DNA from: Shewanella subflava
GTDB lineage: Bacteria; Pseudomonadota; Gammaproteobacteria; Enterobacterales; Shewanellaceae
Direction: 5' to 3'
DNA length: 64,000 nt
NCBI RefSeq assembly: GCF_025971955.1
Contig: NZ_JAPDMX010000003.1
Coordinates: 62,001 to 126,000 of the forward strand
The first letter of the stretch is position 1. Every line of letters starts with the position of its first letter. This document shows positions 44,703-52,122 of this stretch, piece by piece. Under the pieces are notes generated by a model. It ran no database searches and was not told the DNA's origin. It saw nothing but the letters and a program-made list of their open reading frames with translations. Made by a program: the position numbers and the translations under genes.

Positions 44703-45746
44703 TTAGAAATCGTAACGCATACCCACAGAGAATACGTTGTCATCTTCTAAATCAGTTTTAAAGTTAGCAACGGTGTAATCACCTTGATACATTGCATAAT
44801 GTGCGAATACTAAGGTTGACTTCGCAATGCGGTAATCAGCACCAACAGTAAAGTTTTGCACATTAATGTCATCAGCACCTTTAACACCGCCTAGCTTTTT
44901 GTAGTAACTACCAAAACCTGCATCATCTTGGCCATATTCGGCCTTAAGATTTACACCATTTAAGTTATATACCACGTTAACAAAATAGCTATTACCATCG
45001 ATATCATCATTTACAACATCTTCAGCATTTTGGAATAAACCACCAATTTTGAAGTCACCCAATTTAACTTGGCCAACAGCACGGTAAGCATTCACACCAC
45101 CAATAGCATTGTTGTATGCACCAGCAACATAGTAGTTATGCTTTGCTAACGCTTTATCGCCTAATGTTGCACTCACAGCATACTGTGACTCATTAGTAGG
45201 AGCGCCATCTTGGTTATCATCCATTAAATAAGTTGCATTAACGGTGAATAGATCAGCAATCACGGGAGAGAAGTACCAAAAACCATCAGCACTACGAGTT
45301 TGGCCACTGACTACACGGTCGATATCGGCGTTTGTGTTACCAAAAACGTCTACGCCACCTTCAGCTTGTTTAAATACTGTGTCGTTGCGACCTACTAATA
45401 CAGAACCCGCAACAGTTTTTAAGCCTAAATAGGTATTACGTGCTTTGAACACGTCACCAGAACCTGAAGTATTTTCTACTTGAAATTCCATTTGGTAGAC
45501 AACATCTACACCATCATAGATTTTTTCGCTGCCTTTAACACCCACGTTTGAAAAGTTGTTTTCGAAATAAGTACCACTTTCGCCTAAAGTCACACCATTA
45601 GTGCCACCTTGTAACGTTGCGCCTGTGTCAGTATAAGTTACAGCAAGCTCTAAGCGACCATAAAAATCAGGACCTTCAGCAAGCGCACCAAAAGAGGTGA
45701 TAGCTAGTATTGATGCCACTGATGCAGATAGTAAGGTTTTTTTCAT
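44703..45746 (-). CDS. Gram-negative general porin (first of a tandem pair)
   Basis: 347 residues: signal peptide (LLSASVASILAITSFGALA), then a 16-strand-type porin barrel beginning EGPDFYGRLELAVTYTD and ending FSVGMRYDF with terminal Phe, as required for Bam recognition. Middle landmarks are GVDVVYQMEFQVEN and LVGRNDTVFKQAEGGVDVFG, the latter part of the eyelet loop region. It is similar in every segment to the gene at 46148, so they are tandem duplicates. The leader (45747-45830) has three small hairpins (45760-45774, 45781-45795, 45813-45824), typical of porin mRNAs controlled after transcription. Confidence 0.92.
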   Translation of the reverse strand: MKKTLLSASVASILAITSFGALAEGPDFYGRLELAVTYTDTGATLQGGTNGVTLGESGTYFENNFSNVGVKGSEKIYDGVDVVYQMEFQVENTSGSGDVFKARNTYLGLKTVAGSVLVGRNDTVFKQAEGGVDVFGNTNADIDRVVSGQTRSADGFWYFSPVIADLFTVNATYLMDDNQDGAPTNESQYAVSATLGDKALAKHNYYVAGAYNNAIGGVNAYRAVGQVKLGDFKIGGLFQNAEDVVNDDIDGNSYFVNVVYNLNGVNLKAEYGQDDAGFGSYYKKLGGVKGADDINVQNFTVGADYRIAKSTLVFAHYAMYQGDYTVANFKTDLEDDNVFSVGMRYDF

Positions 45747-46102
45747 CTTTCATACTCCCAGAACGTGATGTTCTATAATTCCATTTTAAGAATGGTTTTA
45801 ATATTGACTTATGTCGTAAACGACTATGTAACAATCTAGTATCGGATTTTACAGTTTTGAGGGTGACAGATTGTGGTAGAGATCAAACTTTTTAATTTTG
45901 AGTTAAGAATTAATGTTTAAATGTGACCATTTAGATCGTTTACAGCGCTGATTAACACTAATGCAGCATTTTATGCTACTTAGCCTGCGAACATAAAAAT
46001 AACATTTTGTATTTTGTTGGTTTAGCATTAAAGCTCGGGGGGATGTATGCTTGCTAACTAAATTGCTGTTTTTCTGTGGGCATTGTTATGTATTGAGATA
46101 TA
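45747..46102. promoter_or_regulatory. Leader and promoter region of the first porin gene
   Basis: About 355 bases without a gene. It holds the promoter and a long 5' leader for the porin at 44703-45746, with short palindromes AGAAC...GTTCT, CCATT...AATGG and GTCG...CGAC. No operator identified. Confidence 0.5.
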
Positions 46103-46129
46103 AAAAAACGGCCAATTTGGCCGTTTTTA
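46103..46129 (-). terminator. Terminator of the second porin gene
   Basis: AAAAACGGCCAA pairs with TTGGCCGTTTTT, a perfect 12-bp stem, 20 bases after the stop codon. Confidence 0.88.
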
Positions 46130-46147
46130 TTGTCAAGAACTGAGTTT

Positions 46148-47209
46148 TTAGAAATCGACGCGAAGACCGACAGTAACGATATCATCACTTAGGTCGGCAT
46201 TGAATGTATCAACTAACATATCGCCATCGAATTTAGTGTAGTGACCATAAACCAAAGTGTTTTTGCTCACACGGTAATCAGCACCAATACTGAATTGTTT
46301 TAAATCAATGTCACTGACATCAGATAAATCTGATTGGGTTTCTTTACCGATGAAACGGCTAACGTACTTTCCTAAACCTGAATCATCATGGCCGTAAGAT
46401 GCTTTAAATTTCCAGTCACCCATTAAATATGCTGCATTGATGATGTAACTATTGCCATCTAGGTGAGCAAGTTGTGCATCATTGCTTTCACTGTGTTGAT
46501 ATAAACCACCCACAATGAAGTTACCAAATTTACCTTGCACTACACCACGGTATGCTTCGATGTTGCTGATACCATCTTGATAAGCTGCAGCAGCATAGAA
46601 ATTGTGTGATTTAAAAGCTTTATCACCTAGTGTTGCACTAAGGGCATACATAGAGTCAGCTGATTTCTTATTACCTTTAGCATCTACATGGTTGTCATCA
46701 ACCAGGTAAGTTGCGTTTAACGTGATTAAGTCAGCAAGTTTAGGTGAGTAGTAACTGATACCATCAGCTTCACGGTTTTGACCCGCAACAAGTAAATCGA
46801 TATCTGAGTTAGTATTGCCGAATTGATCAAAGCCACCTTCAGCAGATTTGAATACTGTGTCATTACGACCCACTAATGCAGTACCAGCAACGGTTTTTAC
46901 ACCAAGAAAGCTATTACGTGCTGCAAAAGTATCACCTGAATTATCAAAGTTAGATACGCCAAATTCCATTTGGTACAGAATTTCTACGTCATCATTAATT
47001 TTCTCTGAACCCTTTACGCCCAACCATGAAAAATTATTTTCAATGATGGTGCCGTCTTTTTGGTTTTGAGTTGCAACACCTAGATCGGAATTGGTTAATG
47101 CTAAATCAGCGCGGCCATAAAATTGAGGACCTGAAGCGAGTGCACTAAAAGAGGTTAATGCGGCACAGGAAAGGATTGCACTCGTGATTAGGTTTTTTTT
47201 CATTTTCAT
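46148..47209 (-). CDS. Gram-negative general porin (second of a tandem pair)
   Basis: 353 residues with signal peptide (LITSAILSCAALTSFSALA) and barrel starting SGPQFYGRADLALTNSD, ending DIVTVGLRVDF with terminal Phe. It shares the patterns FSWLGVKGSEKI, MEFGVSNFDNSGDTFAARNSFLG and VGRNDTVFKSAEGGFDQFG with the porin at 44703. The two differ most in predicted surface loops (around residues 165 and 285), consistent with gene duplication and loop divergence. It has its own terminator, so each porin is separately transcribed. Confidence 0.92.
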   Translation of the reverse strand: MKMKKNLITSAILSCAALTSFSALASGPQFYGRADLALTNSDLGVATQNQKDGTIIENNFSWLGVKGSEKINDDVEILYQMEFGVSNFDNSGDTFAARNSFLGVKTVAGTALVGRNDTVFKSAEGGFDQFGNTNSDIDLLVAGQNREADGISYYSPKLADLITLNATYLVDDNHVDAKGNKKSADSMYALSATLGDKAFKSHNFYAAAAYQDGISNIEAYRGVVQGKFGNFIVGGLYQHSESNDAQLAHLDGNSYIINAAYLMGDWKFKASYGHDDSGLGKYVSRFIGKETQSDLSDVSDIDLKQFSIGADYRVSKNTLVYGHYTKFDGDMLVDTFNADLSDDIVTVGLRVDF

Positions 47210-47603
47210 CTTCCTTTATTATTAAGGTAGTGATTATTCGATGGTCTTTAGACCCATATTTACCAGCGCTTTATCAGCACTAGCGGATTTTTTTAAGCTG
47301 TCGCAGTCTGACATAAAAGTTTTATCAAAAGTGTGGTTTAGTTCAAAAACATCTATTTTTCAATTAATTAGATGCTTTTTGTTTACACGGGGGTAACATT
47401 TAATTTACTGGTTTACAGCAATGTGGCTCGGTATTCTTGCTAAGTGATAACCTTTTAATCATCTTATTTACCAAGGTTGCTTTGGCGAGCGTTTGATTTT
47501 GGCAAACGGGTATCGTCGATTTATAAATCTTGAGCATTTAGCTTTGCTGACGAGTCAGTTAAAATAGGCAATTGGAAAAATGAGCTATTTTTAGGGTATC
47601 AAA
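47210..47603. promoter_or_regulatory. Divergent intergenic region between second porin and tcdA
   Basis: About 394 bases with no ORF. It must contain the porin promoter and leader (minus) and the tcdA promoter (plus). A palindrome GGTCTTTAGACC lies at 47243-47254 within the porin leader. No known operator recognised. Confidence 0.5.
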
Positions 47604-48404
47604 ATGTTGTCGCAAGCATATGTAAATCGATTTGCGGGTATTGGACGTTTGTATGGACAGACGGCACTGAATACTTTTGCTGAAGCACATGTAGTTATTG
47701 TGGGGATCGGCGGTGTCGGTACTTGGGTTGCAGAGTCGTTAGCTAGAAGCGGCATTGGCCAAATAACGCTTATCGATTTAGATGATATTTGTGTTACCAA
47801 TACCAATCGTCAAATTCATGCCACAGCAGACACTATTGGTCAGTCAAAAGTTGCGGTAATGGCACAGCGTATTTTATCAATTAACCCTGAATGTCAAGTA
47901 AATGAGATTGAAGACTTTGTTACATTAGATAACCTTAATGATTATTTCCCGCGCCAAGATCCTCAACATAAAACCATCAGTTATGTAGTAGATTGTATTG
48001 ATGCTGTAAAACAAAAAGCGGCATTAATTGCTCATTGTAAACGCAATAAATTACCTTTAGTGACAATTGGTGGGGCGGGGGGGCAAACGGATCCGAGTCA
48101 AATTCAGGTCACTGATTTAGCCAAAACAGTACAAGATCCATTATTAGCCAAGGTTCGCAGTATATTACGCAAAGAATACGGATTTAGTAAAAATGTTCAA
48201 CGACGCTTTGCTATCGATGCCGTTTTTTCAACACAGCATTTAGTCTATCCACAAGCCGATGGTAGTGTTTGTGCCACAAAAGCTACAGCAGAGGGAAGTA
48301 TGAGAATGGATTGTGCTTCGGGCTTTGGGGCCGTCACTATGGTAACTGGCACCTTTGGGTTTATGGCGGCAAGTCGAGTGTTAGCTAAGTTAGCCGTCAA
48401 ATAA
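47604..48404 (+). CDS. tcdA: tRNA threonylcarbamoyladenosine dehydratase TcdA (CsdL)
   Basis: 266 residues, E1-like fold. Marks: NRFAGIGRLYG at the start, HVVIVGIGGVGTWVAESLARSG (Rossmann), TLIDLDDICVTNTNRQIHA, VVDCIDAVKQKAALI, GGAGGQTDPSQI. TcdA uses ATP to dehydrate and cyclise t6A37 to ct6A37 in tRNAs that read ANN codons. ATG at 47604 follows AGGGTATC. Convergent with the histidine kinase gene. Confidence 0.94.
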   Translation: MLSQAYVNRFAGIGRLYGQTALNTFAEAHVVIVGIGGVGTWVAESLARSGIGQITLIDLDDICVTNTNRQIHATADTIGQSKVAVMAQRILSINPECQVNEIEDFVTLDNLNDYFPRQDPQHKTISYVVDCIDAVKQKAALIAHCKRNKLPLVTIGGAGGQTDPSQIQVTDLAKTVQDPLLAKVRSILRKEYGFSKNVQRRFAIDAVFSTQHLVYPQADGSVCATKATAEGSMRMDCASGFGAVTMVTGTFGFMAASRVLAKLAVK

Positions 48405-48458
48405 TCCCACTTCCAACTTGAGCGATTAAATCCGCACGATAAGGCTATTTTAAATGCT

Positions 48459-48482
48459 GACGAAGACCTGCGAAACTTCGTC
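48459..48482. terminator. Hairpin between convergent tcdA and histidine kinase genes
   Basis: GACGAAG pairs with CTTCGTC around a 10-base loop; a modest T-rich stretch follows. Confidence 0.45.
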
Positions 48483-48539
48483 GATTGAATTTCTTATTCA
48501 TCTTTTAGCGTAAATTGAGTTTAATTAAAGTGAATTACG

Positions 48540-50174
48540 TTAATCAGCATTACCTTCATCAATAAAAACGCTGCCTTCACTTAATAATGGGGGCGGAGTA
48601 TAGGGGAAACTGACAATAAACATAGGGCCACCTAAAGGCGAAAGCGGTTCAAAACGAATGCTCCCTTGAATTAACGTTGCTGCGTTAAAGGCTGCTGCCA
48701 AGCCGAGTCCTATACCTCCTTTGTTGCGGGTGGTGGTAAAGAAAGGTTCGAACATATGATCAGCGACTTCTTTAGGTATGCTTACCCCATTGTTTTGAAT
48801 TTCAATGTTTATCGCATCATTATCAAGGGTGACATTGATGAATATCCGGCTGTCTTCAATTCCTCTGAATGCATGGGTATAAGCATTTGAAATAATATTA
48901 CCGATAATTTGATTGAGCAAATTAAGGTTACTGTTTACCTCTAGATCGGCATCCACATTCATCTTGATATCAACATGCTGCGGTGAAAACATAATCTGCG
49001 TTGAATCAACAATATCTTCTAGTTGCTGCTTTAGATTAAATTGAGTGTTTTTCTCATGTCGCTGTTCAGCTGCGACAGTTTTGAATTTTTGAATTAAGGT
49101 GCTTGCGCGGGTGATGTTATTTACTATCAATTGACAGCTTTGTTGGTACTCTTCCAGTATTCGATTTATTTCTTCTAGCGTAGCGTGTTCACTATGAATA
49201 AGTTTAATGAGATCTTCTACATGTGAAAGTTGAGAGCTAGCTGCAGTAAGACAAATGCCGATAGGGGTATTAATTTCATGGGCTAAACCTGATACTAATC
49301 CACCAAGGGCAGCCATTTTTTCTTGCTCAACTAACACTTGCTGCGCGCGCTTTAGGATCAGTAAAGATTGCTCTAACTCTTTAGTTTGCTCTTTAACCTG
49401 TCTGGCTAACTCATCTTTGTAACTGCGTTCTAATTTGAGCAAGCGCTCGCGATCTTCTAATGCCATTTGTAAAGCATTTTTAGATTCTTGCACATCAGCA
49501 AAAGATGCACGAACTTGTTGCTGCATGGTGTTAATTGCATTCGCCACTAAAGAAAATTCATCTTTGTCTTTATGATCAAATTGCAGTGGTTCGAAAGGCT
49601 TTTCTAGGCTAATTCTGTCGCAGTATTGACTGAGTTTTAATAGGTGTTGGGTAATATTTAGCCATACCAAGAAAAGAATGAAACCTGCCACTAAAAACGT
49701 TTTGATCGCATTGGACAGCAAAATTAAAATGGCTTTGTCATAGAGCCTGTCATAAATGATGTTTAAGTCTGCTTGAACATAAAGCGTGCCGACTTTTATA
49801 TCGCTAGAATTGGTGTAAATGAGATCGAATTGCTTCTCGATAACCGAGGTTTGTTGATAATTACCAGCATGCCATTCTTGGCCGCTATCGTCTTTGATTG
49901 AGATATAGGTAATGTCAGGTAATTGACTTAAACCATCTATCTGAGTGTTGATTAAACGTTCATCGATAACCCAAATACTGGCAGCCAGTACTTCTAAGTT
50001 TACTTTTTCAATACTTGAGAACGCTCTATCAATTCGGCTGACATCACCATTGTAGTCATTGAATAGCTGATAAACAGTGGTCAGCAGAGTAATGAGAGAA
50101 CTAAAAAGCACAATTGATAGCATCAGTTTGCGACCAATTGGGCTGGTTAATAGTTGTCCTGAAAATTTTAGCAT
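48540..50174 (-). CDS. Membrane sensor histidine kinase
   Basis: 544 residues. Helix at about 16-36, a periplasmic region to about 160, second helix near 162-184, HAMP-like linker, coiled coil (about 235-290; KDELARQVKEQTKELEQ), then a dimerisation helix with LVSGLAHEINTPIG (phospho-acceptor His) and an ATPase domain with NIISNAYTHAF and NKGGIGLGLAAAF. Its HEINTP box groups it with the HisKA kinases that lack the usual RTP arginine. No receiver is adjacent, so it is an orphan kinase. The periplasmic domain has no recognised ligand-binding motif. Confidence 0.9.
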   Translation of the reverse strand: MLKFSGQLLTSPIGRKLMLSIVLFSSLITLLTTVYQLFNDYNGDVSRIDRAFSSIEKVNLEVLAASIWVIDERLINTQIDGLSQLPDITYISIKDDSGQEWHAGNYQQTSVIEKQFDLIYTNSSDIKVGTLYVQADLNIIYDRLYDKAILILLSNAIKTFLVAGFILFLVWLNITQHLLKLSQYCDRISLEKPFEPLQFDHKDKDEFSLVANAINTMQQQVRASFADVQESKNALQMALEDRERLLKLERSYKDELARQVKEQTKELEQSLLILKRAQQVLVEQEKMAALGGLVSGLAHEINTPIGICLTAASSQLSHVEDLIKLIHSEHATLEEINRILEEYQQSCQLIVNNITRASTLIQKFKTVAAEQRHEKNTQFNLKQQLEDIVDSTQIMFSPQHVDIKMNVDADLEVNSNLNLLNQIIGNIISNAYTHAFRGIEDSRIFINVTLDNDAINIEIQNNGVSIPKEVADHMFEPFFTTTRNKGGIGLGLAAAFNAATLIQGSIRFEPLSPLGGPMFIVSFPYTPPPLLSEGSVFIDEGNAD

Positions 50175-50363
50175 GACATTTATTTAATTATTCTAAGTGC
50201 TTATATAAATAAGTTAGTGCATAAAAACGTTTTAAGCCACCTTTAATTAAGCGCTTTATTGCTGAAATATAATGCTGAATTTTAATTGTTTTGATATATC
50301 AATGTGGCATTAGTTTTGCTTTGCTACGGTAGGCGTTCAAAATTCTGACACTGTGGGTGGTAT

Positions 50364-50975
50364 ATGAAAGAAGTGATGATAAAAGCGATTAGCTTAAGCA
50401 ATGCAAAGCGCACTTTTATGAGTGTGATGTTGTGGTTGGTCATTGCATGTTTGGCATTGTTATTTGCCCCGAAAGCCTTATTAGAAAAATTGGCTTTAGC
50501 TGAGGTGGTATCTCAGTATAGTTTTATCATTGGGCTTGGGTTAATTGTTGGTGCGGCGTATTTTTTAAGTCAACTTGTTAGCTTTGTTGCTGATGAATCC
50601 ATTCAATATTTGCGTCAAAAACGCACCGTTGAAACCATAGAAGCAAAAGTAAAGTTACTTGATCCTGCAGAACGTGCATTACTAAGAGAGTTCTTCCTTC
50701 AAGGCGCTACGATATTGGCCTTACCGCAAAATGAATTAGCAGTCAGAAGTTTGTTACACACTAATATCCTAGAAAAGTTGGGTAACGAACGTCACTATGC
50801 CATTCAAGGTCCTACCGCTGAGTATAAGATTTCTATGGCAGCCAGGGTTTATTTGAACCGTGATGTGCTGCGTTTACCCGCGGGTGAGCCAACTCAAGAA
50901 GAATTGTCACACTTACTAAAAGCAAGGCCCCATTTTATCAGTGGACTCGTGCAGCCGCGTAAACATGCCGCTTAA
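50364..50975 (+). CDS. SieB-like superinfection-exclusion family membrane protein
   Basis: 203 residues with two N-terminal helices (about 17-37 and 52-74) and a cytoplasmic C-terminal part of about 125 residues beginning LLDPAERALLREFFLQG. The arrangement and the AVRSLLHTNILEKLG and YKISMAARVYLNRD segments fit the SieB (superinfection exclusion B) family, named from phages lambda and P22 but often found as chromosomal genes. There is no other phage gene nearby. ATG 50364 follows GTGGGTGGT, weak. A role in phage defence is possible but not shown. Confidence 0.55.
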   Translation: MKEVMIKAISLSNAKRTFMSVMLWLVIACLALLFAPKALLEKLALAEVVSQYSFIIGLGLIVGAAYFLSQLVSFVADESIQYLRQKRTVETIEAKVKLLDPAERALLREFFLQGATILALPQNELAVRSLLHTNILEKLGNERHYAIQGPTAEYKISMAARVYLNRDVLRLPAGEPTQEELSHLLKARPHFISGLVQPRKHAA

Positions 50976-51008
50976 TGATCAACGCTGGCTTGATATTATA
51001 TAAGCAAT

Positions 51009-51034
51009 AAAAAAGGGGCTAAATTAGCCCCTGA
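51009..51034. terminator. Terminator between SieB-like and DUF3149 genes
   Basis: AGGGGCT pairs with AGCCCCT; on the minus strand it is followed by TTTTTTATT, so it ends the DUF3149 transcript. It may also end the SieB-like gene. Confidence 0.75.
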
Positions 51035-51100
51035 AATGGTTCAGTTTTACTTGAAAAACAACAATTCAAAACTAAGAACAAAGATAACGCAGCAAGCAAA

Positions 51101-51238
51101 TTACTCGTTATTGCCTGGTGCTGACTTTACAACGAACATCCACATCAAGTAAGAAATAATTCCCAAAGTACTGAAAATGACAATCATTGAGAGTAATCCA
51201 ATTGGGTTACCGAACATTAAATCTAACCAAAATGCCAT
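51101..51238 (-). CDS. 45-residue DUF3149 membrane protein
   Basis: ATG 51238 to TAA 51101 gives MAFWLDLMFGNPIGLLSMI, one transmembrane helix (about 14-37) and the tail VVKSAPGNNE. The FGNPIGLLS and WMFVVKS pattern is that of DUF3149, short inner-membrane proteins of unknown role. AAGGAA lies about ten bases upstream. The upstream region holds an FNR-type and a CRP-type site at textbook spacing, so the protein probably belongs to the low-oxygen response. Too short for routine ORF callers. Confidence 0.8.
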   Translation of the reverse strand: MAFWLDLMFGNPIGLLSMIVIFSTLGIISYLMWMFVVKSAPGNNE

Positions 51239-51271
51239 GATAAAATTCCTTGTAATTGTAAAGTCCTAGTT

Positions 51272-51369
51272 ATCATAATGCTGAATTAAATGAACAAAAC
51301 TGATCTTGATCAATGATCCCCTCTATAAATAGGTATGGATGTTATTTAAATGTGATCGCGGTTACATTT
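51272..51369 (-). promoter_or_regulatory. FNR class II + CRP class I promoter for the DUF3149 gene
   Basis: On the minus strand the -10 box is TATGAT (51277-51272), giving a start near 51265. CTGATCTTGATCAA at 51300-51313 (one mismatch to TTGATNNNNATCAA) is centred at -41.5. AAATGTGATCGCGGTTACATTT at 51348-51369 is close to the CRP consensus and is centred near -93.5, a usual class I position. The leader to the ATG is about 27 bases. Confidence 0.68.
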
Positions 51370-51589
51370 ATTGGCAAACTATATTGGTACTGCTCTCATT
51401 TAAATAATAGGCATGATGCTTCATTGAACGCAGAATAATGGCAGTGTGTGAATTTGATGGCAAAGATACGATTGGAATTTAAGCGCTTGATATTTTTTGT
51501 TGATAAAGTCGAGTCAAAGGGCTTGCCATTGTCATAAGCATGGGTATAATTCCCGTCACTTGATTGATACTATTCAATTATGTGATTGT

Positions 51590-51676
51590 GCCAGTGTGGT
51601 GAAATTGGTATACACAGGGGATTCAAAATCCCCCGCCTTTAAAAGCGTGTCGGTTCGAGTCCGACCACTGGTACCA
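51590..51676 (+). tRNA. tRNA-Leu (anticodon CAA)
   Basis: 87 bases including encoded CCA. Acceptor stem GCCAGTG pairs with CACTGGT (first pair is G-T). The anticodon stem GGGGA/TCCCC encloses TTCAAAA, giving anticodon CAA for UUG. A long variable arm (CGCCTTTAAAAGCG region) marks a class II tRNA, and GGTTCGAGTCC is the T arm. It is followed at once by a terminator, so it is a single-tRNA transcript. The D arm and discriminator A are normal for leucine. Confidence 0.95.
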
Positions 51677-51680
51677 CTTT

Positions 51681-51707
51681 AAAACCGACCTTAGAGTCGG
51701 TTTTTTT
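51681..51707 (+). terminator. Terminator of tRNA-Leu
   Basis: AAAACCGAC pairs with GTCGGTTTT, with a T7 run after the stem. Confidence 0.88.
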
Positions 51708-51779
51708 GTATCTAAAATAAGTGGTTATACATATTCAGTCGATTACTTTGCCAGCCTCTTGTATCAGGTTTTAAACTGC

Positions 51780-51945
51780 CTAATTGCCATCTTTATATTT
51801 TTTGCGAACAATTCCTCCTGTTTTGGGCTTTGGATTAGCTATGTACGTTAGGTCACGCTGACTTTATATTTAAACAGAGCCAACCTCTAATCATTGGCAA
51901 TTCTTCTTCCATCGGGGTAATTTCAGTCACCACCTTGATATGTAG
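51780..51945 (-). pseudogene. Decayed gene remnant
   Basis: Two minus-strand frames read like parts of one protein: an upstream part IKVVTEITPMEEELPMIRGW ending at TGA 51855-51853, and, shifted by one frame, RDLTYIANPKPKTGGIVRKK followed by YKDGN and TAG at 51780-51782. They join around 51855. Neither part has a start codon with a credible ribosome site, and a stop in the first frame lies just upstream. The likeliest reading is the C-terminal remnant of a frame-shifted gene. Family not recognised. The rest of the gap, 51708-52066, holds nothing I can identify. Confidence 0.35.
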
Positions 51946-52067
51946 AATAATTCAGCACTGTAACATTCCCTTATTTGTAGAGGCTGTCGATCAGATCTGT
52001 TTAAGTAACATTCGAAATAACGTTAAATTCAGAATCATTATTATTAAGTTGTCTAATTTTTAAAAAT

Positions 52068-52102
52068 AAAAAAACCAGTTGCCTAAGCAACTGGTTTTTA
52101 TT
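52068..52102 (-). terminator. Terminator of the subtilase gene
   Basis: AAAAACCAGTTGC pairs with GCAACTGGTTTTT, a 13-bp stem, 20 bases after the stop codon. Confidence 0.88.
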
Positions 52103-52122
52103 TTACTAATTAACGTTTTGAA

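Noticed and set aside
50291..50302. TTGATATATCAA upstream of the SieB-like gene
   Set aside because: The spacer is two bases; FNR needs four.
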